Shown here: positions 24,152 through 35,938 of the stretch, in pieces
Layout: the number at the start of each line of letters is the position of its first letter
How positions within the stretch are numbered: position 1 is the stretch's first letter
NCBI GenBank assembly: GCA_021432635.1
Contig: MU270038.1
Span: 434,001 to 498,000, forward strand
DNA length: 64,000 nt
DNA from: Thozetella sp. PMI_491
Lineage: Eukaryota > Ascomycota > Sordariomycetes > Chaetosphaeriales > Chaetosphaeriaceae
Reading direction: 5' to 3'
The notes under the pieces: generated by a model
What the model saw: only the letters and a program-made list of their open reading frames with translations
Told to the model about the DNA's origin: nothing
Database searches by the model: none
Program-made: the position numbers and the translations under genes

Positions 24152-25513
24152 ATGTCCTTGTGCATGCCCACCGGCGATTCTTCAAGTCTTGAGCCGAGGC
24201 TGGCGCCGAGGTTACCTCGCCGGGCACCAGTTCATTATGTTAGTCGAGCTGCGCTAAATCTCGGACGTGTCTACGAGCAGAATCAACAACGGATCCAAAA
24301 GAAAGATGGGGCCAAAGGGATCGACCCTTCGGCCCCCCCGCTGACGAAAGGAAAGCCTCGGCTTCTACTAATGGGCCAAAGAAGGTAGGTTTAGCCCGAG
24401 GCGCCGTTCGCTCGAGAGACGCTGCTGACGCTTAACAGGAGTGGGAAATCCTCTATCTCCAGCGTCGTCTTCCACAAGCTGGCACCTAGTGAGACCCTCT
24501 TTCTGGAGTCAACGGCGCGCATCGAGAAGGAGACCCGAAAGTATGTACACAACTAGGTTTGCCTATTGAACTTTGGGGTATATGCTTACGGGGAAGCGAG
24601 CAGCTCGTTCATGGAGTTTCAGGTGTGGGACTTCCCCGGCCAGATCGACATTTTCGACAACCCGGCCTTTACGTTTGACATGGACGCCATCTTCGGCGAG
24701 ATCGGTGCCTTGATATGGGTCATTGACGCCCAGGACGACTATCTAGAAGCAGTCGCCCGCTTGAACACCACCATCCTCCACCTCCAGCGCGGATACCCGC
24801 ACATCAACATCGAGGTCTTCATTCATAAAGTCGACGGTCTCAGCGACGACTACAAACTGGATATCCAGCGGGATGTGACCATACGCATTCAGGATGAACT
24901 GTCCGACCAGGGCGTCGAGAACGCCCCTGTGCACTTCCACCTCACCAGCATCTACAACCACAGCATCTTTGAAGCCTTTAGCAAGGTCATCCAGAAGCTC
25001 ATCCCTCGGCTGGGCCAGCTCGAGGCTATGCTCACGAACCTCTGCCGGACGTGCCATTTCGAGAAGGCCTACCTATTCGACGTGATGACCAAGATTTACA
25101 TCGCGACCGACAACACACCCGAGGACATGGCGAGCTACGAGATCTGCTCCGACTACGTGGATGTCATTATCGACTTCACCGACATCTACAACTGGCCCCG
25201 CAGCCAAGATTGGCGTGACCGCCTGGAGAAGGAGCCCTGGCGCCAGCCGCTTGAGGATCAGGTGGCCTGCCCCTGGGCTGAGAGCGGCATGGTGCTCTCG
25301 GACGGCCGCCCCATTATGCTGCGTGAGGTGGACCGCTTCCTCGCCCTCGTGGCCATCATGAAGGAAGACTCGTACGACCGCATGCCGCAGATCAACATGA
25401 ACGTCGACACCGTGGTCAAGGGCCTGACCGAGTTCTTTGAGATCACCAAGGCACGGGACGCGGGGACAGCCCCGGCGAACATTGTGAGCCGCGTGCAAGG
25501 TACGCCGCAGTGA
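24152..25513 (+). CDS. gtr2: Rag GTPase Gtr2 (RagC/D type)
   Basis: Exons 24152..24384, 24439..24540 and 24601..25513 give about 415 residues; the introns are 54 and 60 bases. GTPase motifs: G1 [15 protein letters not shown]3 [11 protein letters not shown]4 HKVDGL. The blocks [51 protein letters not shown] and [12 protein letters not shown] match RagC/Gtr2 and its C-terminal roadblock domain. Gtr2 pairs with Gtr1 on the vacuole membrane and relays amino-acid signals to TORC1. Oddities: the acceptor of intron 2 is a tandem GAG/CAG, so one serine may be optional. The part before KPRLLLMG is long, poorly conserved-looking and its start is uncertain; 24152 is the ATG opening the last uninterrupted frame. 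Confidence 0.85.
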
Positions 25514-28500
25514 TGGAACGCGTCACATACGGTACGTGAGTTTGGGGCAGAGCTTGGAGGTCAAGGCAAGCTTGCCTAGGTATGCTCTTTACCCGGTTCG
25601 GTGCAAGAGACCTGCCGGAAGTCTGCCCCTGGGCGTGAAAAAGCCATAGGCAGCATCAAGTGGTACAGAAAAGTTCCCATCTTAGTCTTGTATCTAGATC
25701 TTCATCTCGTAAGAGATATTGCACCCGTGCTGCTACGTCCAATGCGAACTGCTAGTCTACTGCTGATCTGGGAATACCACCGGTAAACTTATGGTCGATA
25801 GTGCCATAGTATGATAGTTTAGTTATGCAATTTATCGGCTCCATGTACCCCCCTCTCGAGAAGCAACTAGATGCTCATCCCAGCTGGAAGTGAGTCCACC
25901 TTGTCATTTCGATGAACATCCAGACTTTCCGCCAATGCTTGTACTTCTTTCCGCCACACCACGCGAGTTGGCAGCGGCTCACAAACCTAGAGCCCTTCAT
26001 GTATGCTCTCAGTTTGCGCACGCGCTTGCTCCCTCGGTGGCTTCGAGAACCAGGTTACCTCGAGTAGCATATCATATACGCGCTATCCAAAAGATGTCCT
26101 TACTGTCAATAGGTGGGTTTCAGCTGCGGAGCGGTTTCTTCGTTCATTCCGGCTTTCCATATACTGTACAACAATGGTCCTTTCGACTAGCTTTCACCCC
26201 CATCTCGACTTCCCTTTCCAGTTTGTGCCGCGTGTTGTTTCGGCAGACAATGGCTGTGACGGGGACAGTCTCGAGGTGACTTTGGCCACCTCGGCGAGGC
26301 TATTGCGAAGTTGAGGTAACCATCAACGCTGATTCCGTTTGCTAGAGGTGTTTACAGCAGGATGGGTTTGCAACACAGCCTGACCTTACTGTGCTATTGA
26401 GTCTCATAAGGTACCTTATAAGGCCCAATCGACATGATAAGCTTGATCTCGTTTGCAGATGTCTAATATCACGACTTGATAGCTTATGTTTATGTTGTTT
26501 TTTGCTAGTGACAGAGCCCTGAGATACCAACTAGGCCACCGTGACACGGCCCAAGAGTTTGTCTTTCTTTTTCTGCGGTGCTTCAACTTGGCAACATGGT
26601 AACGTAGTAACATAGCGTGCATTGCATCGCAGACACACAAGGTTCCCCTCTCGTATCTCACATCGTCGTGGAAAGTCTCTTCCCAAAGAAGCTATCGCAG
26701 TATCGCGAGGTTTCGCTACGTTGCATGGGGGTCATCAGTGTACCCCTGATGGCGACCGGTTGCTACCGAACGGGTGTGTAACGGTTCACCATGACGTTGT
26801 TCTCGGCCACTTGCTCGGAGATGTCGTTCCCAGGACAAGATGAAGTTGTCACAGACTTCAGCCTCAAACCGCCGGGCGATGTGTGTCTAGGGCTGTCCTT
26901 CGCAATTTCCCGGCCCGTTTTAGTAGGTACTGAGGTGCCCCCCACGTTCCCCAGATTCGACCAACTGCCGAACCGCAAGTTCGGAATTTGAGCGGCTGAG
27001 GTTGCCGGCCGGACTTTTCGTTAGTGGCTTGAAAAGGCTGTCTTCAAGCCCCATTAACTCCCTTTTTGTCATTCTTTCTTTGTTTCATGGTCCTGGTGAG
27101 ACAGTGTTTACTACGGAGAACTGGCTGCTGCCCTAGAATGAATATCTTGGGTTATCTTTGCGTCCTCCGGGCACCGACGCCTGCTAACCTGGCTTGGGTT
27201 GGCTCAGTTCAGGCTAACCTGACCCTAACCCAGACCCGCGAACCCGACTTTCGCTGCCCGAAAGAGGCCTCCTACAATGCGCTGCGCAGGCCCGAAAAAA
27301 AAAAAAAAGAAGACCGCCTGCACGATCTTGCTGCACCCAAGTGCCCGGGCTTGGGCCGGCCTGAAAGGCCCTAAACCGGCTGCTACGGCCAACACATGGT
27401 GGCGCTGGCCTGGCAGACCGGCCGCTGGTTAGTACCTAGCTTGCATTACCCATGACGCCTGTCAAAGCCAGACGAACAAGGGCTTCGATACGAAGTCATA
27501 GTACGGCTGCTGCCACGTCAACGGCTGCCTCTCAGTAGCCCAGAGGCAGGCCCTTATCCTGGTCTTGCCTTAGTTTTGCGAGTCGGGCAACGGGCCGGGC
27601 GTGCTTTAGGGCGTGGCGAGTCGCCTGCGCTGGCTGGCCATTCCCCTGCTGTTGCGGTCTCGTGTATGTACACAGCACAAGGAAGGGCGGTTGTGGGCGA
27701 TGCCGGGTGAAACGAGCAGCAGGTTCATATGGGCATCGCACCAGCCTGACCTGCATCGATCGTCATTCGGGCGACGCGGCACCGCCAGTGCCTTGCGCTG
27801 TTCCCATACAACTCAGCATACCAGAAACTTGCTTTTGTTCTTCGCCTCCTCCGGGCAAGCGACGTGGCTGGTGACCGATCGAAGGAGGCTGGTGCAGAGG
27901 ACCTGCATGTTTCGAGCCCCACCGCCCGCCGCCGCTCGTTCGGCTTGCGCGCGGGCTCCGCACGACAGGCAGGGCGGCCCTGGCAGGAAAGGGGGGCCCG
28001 GCGGGGGCGACAGAAGACGCCGGTGGAAACCTTCTCATGCACCTTGGGATCGCCTCAAGCATCCTGTTCAGCTTCGCATGGATATGACCCCAAACCAGGT
28101 GCTTCCGGGGCTTCTGGATCGACCCCCCTCCCGAGCATTTGTCTGCTTGTCATGGAGGGAGAAGACAGAAGCTCTGAACCTATCCTTGCCAAAGCTCCCT
28201 TTGGGCCCGCAGGTCGAGGCGAATCAGGCCTGCAGCTATTTTACCAGTTGACGAGTCCTGGGAGCTTGCGCCACAGGATCGTCGCCGCCCCTTTTCCCCG
28301 TGGCCTTGCCATACCCCACAGGCCGAGCCATCGAGACCACTCCGTCAGCCCTCGTCAGGAATCCGGCCCAAGCCGATAGAGGACTCTATTATTGCTATTA
28401 TTGCTGGGTGCCCATCATCACGGCCCATCAGCCGAGGCCGGCATGCGGGCGCGAGGGGTGGTTGCCGCTCCGAACGAGGAGCAAAGACCCTTGGTTCCAC

Positions 28501-28891
28501 CTAGACCTAGTACCATTCGTCTTGTACACATACGACGCTCACGCCCCCTTCGTAGCTCGGTGGCGCGACGATGCACCTGCCCAGACGGGGGAGATCGCTG
28601 GGATACGAACACGGAGTCATAGACGTTCAGTGCGGCACCAGATTGAGAGCCAACCGCTGCCAGTCAGGCGGGCTTGATGCGTGGTGTTTGTGAACATCTG
28701 CTGCAGAATCCAGGAAATATATCATGCCCATCGCTATTGGGCGATTCGAGCCAACCCGGTCCAATGGCGTGCCTGGCACGCCGAACGGCTCTCGAGAGTT
28801 GAAGCAAAGCCTCCGTCTTTTAGCATGCACAGTAGCAATAGCAGCGCCCGCTCTGTTCCCAACGATGGTACCGGCGCGGTGGAGACGGCAA

Positions 28892-28909
28892 CCCCCCCCC
28901 CCCCCCCCC
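28892..28909. repeat. Homopolymer C tract
   Basis: Eighteen consecutive C in the gene-poor tract. Confidence 0.9.
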
Positions 28910-31444
28910 GGCCCGGATCTGCTTCGGAATCGCCATTCGCCTGGTGCACTGTGGCCCGTGAGTGGGTGCCGGGCGGGCGAGGATGGCAGTGCTAAATTGG
29001 CGGCGAACCAACGCCTTTGCCCTTTTCCAAAACTCCTCGCCTACTCACCCAGCGAGTTTCAGGGACAGTGTCTCTTTTGAGCAAGGGGCCGGGGGAACAA
29101 AGATCTCGGAACTAGCACGCTGTGACGAGATCGCTATGTGGAGACCACCCTAAGGAGACGGGTCGGTCGATCCCTCTTGTCAGCAACGGCCCGCCGAGGG
29201 GACGAGGAGTTGCTGTCCGGAATCCTGTTTTTGGCTGGTTACCCGCTGCCGTGCTTTCTCAGGGGAGGGACACCCCCGTACCGCACTGAGCCTGTTGGAA
29301 GGCAGGCTTCCCTTCACATGACTGCTGACTATGCGGCCGAGGGTCTCGCCGCCGCAGTCCTCCAGCCGGCCTGGTCAAGTGATCGGGTGTCACGAGCGCG
29401 ACAATGGCGACGGCAATTGGCGAAAACATAGGTCCATATTCCGGGCGTCGTCGTCGGTGCGATGCAGCCGACAGGCCTGCAGTCCGCCTGGGACGTCGGC
29501 ATTCCCTGTTCAGGGATCTCCTCTGGCAGAAGGAACAGAGAAGACAAACGACGATACATTACAGCACGGCTCGCCATCTACTAGAAGGAGAGAATGGGGG
29601 AAGGGGGGGGGGTTCGGTTAACTGACCGCAGGACACCAAAAATAGTAAGCAAGCTCGGGGTAGGCGTACTACGGTACTGTAGGTAGTAGTAGCTTGTTGA
29701 TCCGCACCTCCCTTAGCAGTTTAGGTTAGAGGAGAAGGAGCCTAGGGAGGTACCTACTGTCCAGTCTGCCAGTACACTAAGAAGTACCTTCTCCTTAGTA
29801 GAGATCCCCGTCTATCCAAAAAAGGAAAGGCGCAAGGGTGCGAGGGGTTGAGAAGAGCGAAAAGCACCTGCCAAGCCGAAGAGGGAGACTAAGGCATCTC
29901 GATGCAAGGCGTGTGCGGCAGTTCTCATGATATCACCACTGTAGCGTATTGTGGCAGAGAGCGAGAGGACGCGCCGAGTCCTGCTGCTCTCATTCTGTAG
30001 CTTTGAGACATTGACACGGCATGTTCTCTTCGCCACGGTCTGCTGCAGGCTTTCGAGGCATCCCTTCGGGAAGGGCTAACCCGAGGCTTTCCGATCGATT
30101 GTTAGACGCACATCCGCCGTTTTCCTAGGACACACACTCCCCTTCTACTTCTGGGGGCAGGAGGTAGCCCGGGCCAGAGTTGCACACCTAGCCAGTACCT
30201 ACCAACTTGACCTGTGCACCCTCCTTTCCAGCCCTCTCTCTCCCCAAGCACATACCACCCACCTCTCCGAAGGAACCCCCCGCGGCACAATGTGGGCTCT
30301 CCAAGTCTGGAGCCATCTGCAGTAAAAATGGCTTTGTCTTCCCTTTTCTTTGCCGAGCATCCACCCACCCAGCCACAGGCCCAGTGTGACTCATGCTTGC
30401 GACAGCCGCCCAGCACCACCGTAGCAAGCGATTTCGGGGCAAGGTGGACATGCACCACCGCCGCCGCCGCCTGCAGTTAATCCAGCTTGCCTTGCCCCTC
30501 AACCCGCGTAAAGCCGCCATTGACGAAAGTGTTTACGAACCCGTATGCCGCGCCGCCCCTCCTATCCCTTGCTGCGTGTGTCCACCACGCGAGAGTGTTT
30601 CGGGCCAGGCCAAAGAAGCAAGCTTCAGCAACGTTCCCAGCTGGCGCACCGCGTGGGCCAGATTGCCGGTGCCGTTCGACTCAGGTACGAGTGTGCTTCT
30701 GTCCACGGATTGGCTGGGGCCCCCAAATGAAGCCAGATTTGTCACAAAGTCCCGAGGGCTTTGGAGGTAGAGCCGGCTTGCCTGGAACGGCAAGAGGCGT
30801 CCCCCGAACCGGCCAGTGCTGGGCTTCCCGGGGGATGGTTCCTCATGGCGAAGGGCCACGAGGTTTGATGGCCCATCTCCTTCTCCCCTCTCTTCCCTCT
30901 CGTCGCCCTGTCCCTGCCCAGTCCAAGGGGAAGGGGGGGGAGGCTGGGGCTGGCTGGCGTCGTCGTGACCATCTAGTTCTTCCCGCTCCACGCTCCAGCC
31001 CGCTCTCGCCTCTTCTTGCTCGCCAAAGGCCCTTTCCCCGTTGCGACGTCTTCTAGCCCTTCGGGGCACCACCCAACCATAGTTTTTCTGGCTCGATTTT
31101 TGATTTTAGGGCCAATCAAAATTCGCCCTTTCAGACCGGACGGCGTCGCCCAGCAGGCCAATCACAGCCCAAAGCAGGGAAGGTGAGAGAGGTGGGAGTG
31201 CACACTAGCCGGGGAAGCCAGGGTTAGTTTTGGTGACAAAACCCATCGACAGGCTGTCGTTGATTCTCGTGCTCTCTATGTCCCTGTCCATCCTCATTCC
31301 GTCCGGCTAGGCGAGACCAACCTCACGGGATCTAGGTTTCTGTCGTCTCTGCGTTCCCACCGCGCCGCGCACCATTTTTGGCCGTGTCCCTCGCATCTCG
31401 CAATGGAGGGGACCCAAACGAAACCTTCAACGACGTACTCTGCC

Positions 31445-31541
31445 ACCCCCCCCCCCCCCCCCCCCCCCCNNNNNNNNNNNNNNNNNNNNNNNNNNNNNNN
31501 NNNNNNNNNNNNNNNNNNNNNNNNNNNNNNNNNNNNNNNNN
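31445..31541. other. Assembly gap next to a poly-C run
   Basis: A C run of about 24 bases leads into 72 N (31470-31541). The gap is most likely a sequencing failure in the homopolymer, so its true length is unknown. Confidence 0.95.
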
Positions 31542-34500
31542 TCTGTTGCCCCTAACCCAGCCCGGCCGACCAGACCAGCCTCTGGTCTGATCGTTCCTCT
31601 TTTCCCCAAGACTATTCTCTCTTGGGATCTCCTGCCGGCCCCGTCTCATGCAGGAGATCTCTTTTGGACGTGCCCTGGGTCCAATACACTGTCGTGAAGC
31701 TGGCCGACGCGACCTCAGCTATGACATGAACCCACCGGGCTCAGGGCAACCCAACAAGCGCTGGCTTTTGCCTGGCCACTGAGAGAAGGAGGCCAAGGAT
31801 CTCGGTTGGCAGCGCGCTTGTTCGGTTTCAAGTTCGCAATCTAGAGAGCAGGCGCCTCTTGCGCCTACTTCTCCTTGCCAGAGATGGTTTCAATCTCGCC
31901 ACCTGCAGTCTGACGGGGGACGGCCGAGAGTACCGTTTGTACTCTACCCCATGCCAGGGCGAGCTTCCACGCCCGATGTGGCCCCAATGGCTTATCCCTC
32001 GCTAGCTCATATCAGCTGCTGGGAGTGAGGCTATCTACTGGCCGACGCCTTATGAGGCAAATCTCCAGAAGTCTGCTGAGGCTGGGGGCACAATCTCATG
32101 GCTGCAAGACGTCCTATGCGTGCCGGGTCCGGCTCGATGATCATCAGATCCCACGTCCAACCGACAGCCTGCCCTGCACGCCGCCCTGCATGAGCGCAGA
32201 TTATGGGCTTCTAGGTCCCAACGAGTCTGGGTCGGGAGGTCGAGTGGCCGGCCTCGATCAGAAACGCCTGCAATATGCACTATGCCCCGGACTGCACCGA
32301 GGAGGAAGGAGAGGAGTCCGGCGATGGAGCAACAGACTATCCACGCATCCACTTGCCATCCTTGAGGGCCGGGAGGGGCCATCTTGTCGTTTTCTGATGC
32401 CGGAGCCTTCTTATGCGGGCCTTGGTCACAGCGGGTATCTGTCGCTGCTGGCGCTTATTCCAGCGGTGGCACCAGCTCCCGGCACGAGGAGATGGGCCCA
32501 AGGGGCAGCAGCCAAGGCACCTTGCTGCTTCATCTACTCCCACCTGGGGCGGCTCGGGGGCACTAGTCGCCCCGCGAGGAGAGGTCCTCGGTCTCAGTCT
32601 ACCCATACGGATGCAAGCCTCCTGCCTCTCTGGGTCCGCCCGGCCGCACAGCAACGGCCGTTCAGCGCAGGGACGAGGCCGGCAGAGTAGCGAGTTAATA
32701 TATCCCATATCACTTCTCACATGCGTTTGGGGCTTGGAGCTGCCAGCTTGCGCAAGCCGGCGTCAAAACTTCCATCGCCCAAGGATCCCTGCGCCACCAC
32801 TCGGAGTCTTGCCTCTCGAAGGTGCCAAACTAGCTCTTCCATTACTGTTGAGAGGCGCGGCCGGTCTAGGAGCCGTCGTCCCGGGGCCACGTTCCGGGCT
32901 TGTTTACAGCGTAGATTAAAATTTGCCGAAGGGGGGGAGATCCCCGCGGCAGGGAAGGGTGGAGAGATACTACAGCATCTACATACGTATACGCGACGAT
33001 GCAATGGCTAGGGCGGCCTGGTCCCCGTTGGTGCTCGCTCGCCTGCCAGCGGCGTCTGTGCTCTGTACCAGTCCCGAGATGCCCCAGCCCATGGCATGAC
33101 TTATGACGGCAGGGGAGGATCGCGGCGTGGACCTCTAGCGCCATGATGCGTGAAGAAAAAACGCCAAAAGAAAAGACGAATGGAGCCGGATGGGTAGGCA
33201 GGCTTGGCGAGCAAATACACAGTAGGTAGTGGCTTGCTGGACTGGCTTTTGGGGCTACACCCGGATTACCGCTGGGTGGCGGGGTGTGTACGTACGTACC
33301 TACTTGCGGCCGACGGAGCTTGACGGGTGTGTACCGGGTACCTACCCTAGGTTTGGGGAGGGAGGGAGGGAAAAGAGGGGGGGGGGTAATAATTCTTCTT
33401 TTTTCCTTTACGACTTGGCCTCTGCACGGGCCACATCTGCAGCTTTCAGCTGTGGTTGCAAGCTGTCGGGCTCACCATTCGCCTGTTTCCCGCGGTTTTT
33501 TGTTCACTAAGAGATGCAGGTTCCAGAGCACAGCCCACAAAGTACAATACAGGCGATCCGAGAAAATGCGGGTTCGGCGTCAAACGCTGATGTGCCGTGC
33601 ATGGCCGGGGTGGCCTCACTTATGGCCTTAGCTTCTCCAATTCCCCTCTGTCTCTTTTCGGTTTTTTTTCTGACCCTCCCGCGAGCAAGGGTGCACCGTC
33701 CTTCGGTATAGTCCGGGTTGGTACGAAACAAGGGTACGGACATGTACCGATTACTCTACGCTGTGGCGGGTACCTTCTGACCCCCTTGGCAGGTGCCGGC
33801 GGGGCTTCCTTCCAAGTTGGACGCTGGTTCCCTGTCATCTCTCTCTTTCTGCATGTCTTAGCTTCTCTTGACGTACATACGACCGTGTCCTACCTCGCAG
33901 GACACGACTCTGCGCTCTTTCGCCTCCACCGGGGGTGCCCTCACAGAGGGGAAGAGGGACCACCGAGTTTGGCCCCCCTTCTCTCCATGGCCAGCGAAGA
34001 AGAAGAAACGAGGGCCGTAGAAGGGGCCGCCAACATGCAGAGATGCCATGGAACCCCCCGGCAGGCCGGCAGGCGAGCATTTTTAGAAGACGGAGAGTCC
34101 TTTCCACGCAGCTGCGGGCATGGCGAGCATGCACAAAGCAGGCAGGTCACCATCCCTCACTCCGCCCATGGCCGGCAACTCCATCCCAATGGCGACCTAG
34201 GAGAGGTCGGTCGCGCGACATTTTTGCCGGCCGAAGAGCCATGCATGCGGTCCATCGCCCACTGGGCCTTGTCCTGCATGCGCGGCCCAGGCAAGCCAGC
34301 CAGGCCTGGTAGGTCGGTGACCTCTCTAGGTATCCGTCAGTACTGGAGCCCACACCCTCCCTCCTTCGCCCCAGAGCCTTACCCCCCCCTCCTTTCCCAT
34401 CGCCATTCTTCCCTCCACACCCCCTCCTCCCCTCCCTTCGGACTCGGCCTGGCAGGGTACCTCTCTAGTGTATACCACCCACACCCACCCTGTGTACTCC

Positions 34501-34909
34501 AGCGGTCCACCAGACCCTTCACTCAGACCTTATAGGTCTCCCAGATCGGGGCAGTGGTCGGCCTGGTCGACCATTACTATAACACACCCCACCTCCCTCG
34601 CACCAGCTTTATGGCCTTCTCCTACCCTCCTTCTTCTCTTCACGAGTACCTCGTCTATCGTTCTCTTCTTCTCATTTGCGGCTGCCGGCGTGTAAGCTAA
34701 TTCCCTTGTCTTGGGACCGCCCAGCTCCCGTCACCTTCACCACCTTATTTCTTATTACTATTCGCTTTCCATCTCATCTCTAGTTTCCCCAAGCGCTCCG
34801 CCGCCTAGTCATCACCCGCTCTTCCTTCGTGAATCCGTACCCCAGCTTTATTGCCCCTCCACGACACACCACAAGAGGAAAGACAAAACACGGTAACAGG
34901 GAACCCGCC

Positions 34910-35938
34910 ATGCCTGTACAACTGCTTCCCGCCTCGGCGGCTGCCTTCGCCCCGCGGGCCTCTTCCGTCAATGTCGTCCTGGGATCCAAGGTAGAGCCAT
35001 GGTTGACGCAGACCCTCAAGCGCATCAACAGAGTCAAGCGCCCGCTCAACAGCGTACCCCAGCACCAGAGATGTCTAACCGAGACGCTGTCCTCGCCCAA
35101 CGCCATATGGACCCTTTCCTCGCTCATGCTGCCTAAGGCCCCGGAAGCCAAGCTCAAGAAGGACTCGAACCCGCTCGTGGAGGCCATCTCCAACTTCCAG
35201 CTGATCCACCTAGAGGCCTATATCGTCCACGTTGACATGGTACTTCGAAACGAGGTGGCTTACAAGCTCACGCCCGACACCATCGACGCTCTGATCGAAT
35301 ACCACAAGGAGATCCACTGCGTCAACTCCAAAGCGAATACGTATGACTGGTCGGAGAAGGAGACGCAATGTAAGAAGCTCCATGACGACTTCATCCAGGC
35401 TATCAACAAGTTCGTCTTCCGGACCCATGTCTCCGCGCTGGAGGGCCTCGAGGAGGAGGGAGCTGGTGAGCTCCTCAACGGGAAGAGCGATGAGGTGAAG
35501 ACCAACGTCCTGGGCCTGATTAAGCCACTGCTACCGCCGCCGCCGCGGGTTGTCGATGTCGTCCGCCAACCCCCGCTGCTGCCCAGCTCCCCTGCCAACG
35601 CGAGCATGTGGTCGCAGCCGACGACGCCCGTGTCGCTGCCCGCTCCAGTAGAGTCCTGGAGGGTCCTGCCTTCAAGTCCTAGCGTCACCGCAACGTCAGT
35701 CGACTCTGGGTCTTCTATCTGGGCCAGCATTGGGATGGGTGAGGTGCAGCTTCCCTCGCCAACACCGTCCTTCAGCCAGCCTTACTCGACTGCCGGCTAC
35801 TTTTACAGCTCGCCCGTGGTGACCGCGCCGATCCCGAGCCTGCCCCTTCCTAGCATGTTGGCACCGCAATGCGGAGTCAGCGTTGGGTACGGTGGCTTCG
35901 GCTGGGACCGGTACCAGGAATACACGACCACCATGTGA
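34910..35938 (+). CDS. Unknown protein, isolated in gene-poor DNA
   Basis: Single exon of 342 residues from an ATG in good context (GCCATGCC); the frame is open for 80 codons upstream but without another ATG. Residues 1-75 carry a basic segment (LKRINRVKRPLN). Residues about 80-190 look like a folded helical domain (NPLVEAISNFQLIHLEAYIV, then DALIEYHKEIHCVNSK, KKLHDDFIQAINKFVFRTHV). Residues about 200-342 are rich in Pro and Ser, end with SVGYGGFGWDRYQEYTTTM, and look disordered. I recognise no family and no DNA-binding motif. It lies alone between about 9.4 and 8.5 kb of DNA without genes, an arrangement in fungi often seen around developmental regulators, but that link is inference only. 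Confidence 0.75.
   Translation: MPVQLLPASAAAFAPRASSVNVVLGSKVEPWLTQTLKRINRVKRPLNSVPQHQRCLTETLSSPNAIWTLSSLMLPKAPEAKLKKDSNPLVEAISNFQLIHLEAYIVHVDMVLRNEVAYKLTPDTIDALIEYHKEIHCVNSKANTYDWSEKETQCKKLHDDFIQAINKFVFRTHVSALEGLEEEGAGELLNGKSDEVKTNVLGLIKPLLPPPPRVVDVVRQPPLLPSSPANASMWSQPTTPVSLPAPVESWRVLPSSPSVTATSVDSGSSIWASIGMGEVQLPSPTPSFSQPYSTAGYFYSSPVVTAPIPSLPLPSMLAPQCGVSVGYGGFGWDRYQEYTTTM

Larger units (their letters stand above)
25514..34909. other. Gene-poor tract, left part (9.4 kb)
   Basis: I find no convincing gene. The many open frames are what GC-rich DNA gives by chance and show no domains or consistent splice patterns. Landmarks are an A-run at about 27295-27308, an imperfect inverted repeat GGGTTGG...CTAACCC at about 27197-27232, an 18-base C run (28892-28909), a run of N next to poly-C (31470-31541) and CT-rich sequence from about 34350 to 34900, which is probably the promoter and leader of the gene at 34910. 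A possible leader intron there runs from GTAAGC at about 34691 to TCTCTAG at about 34784. Confidence 0.45.
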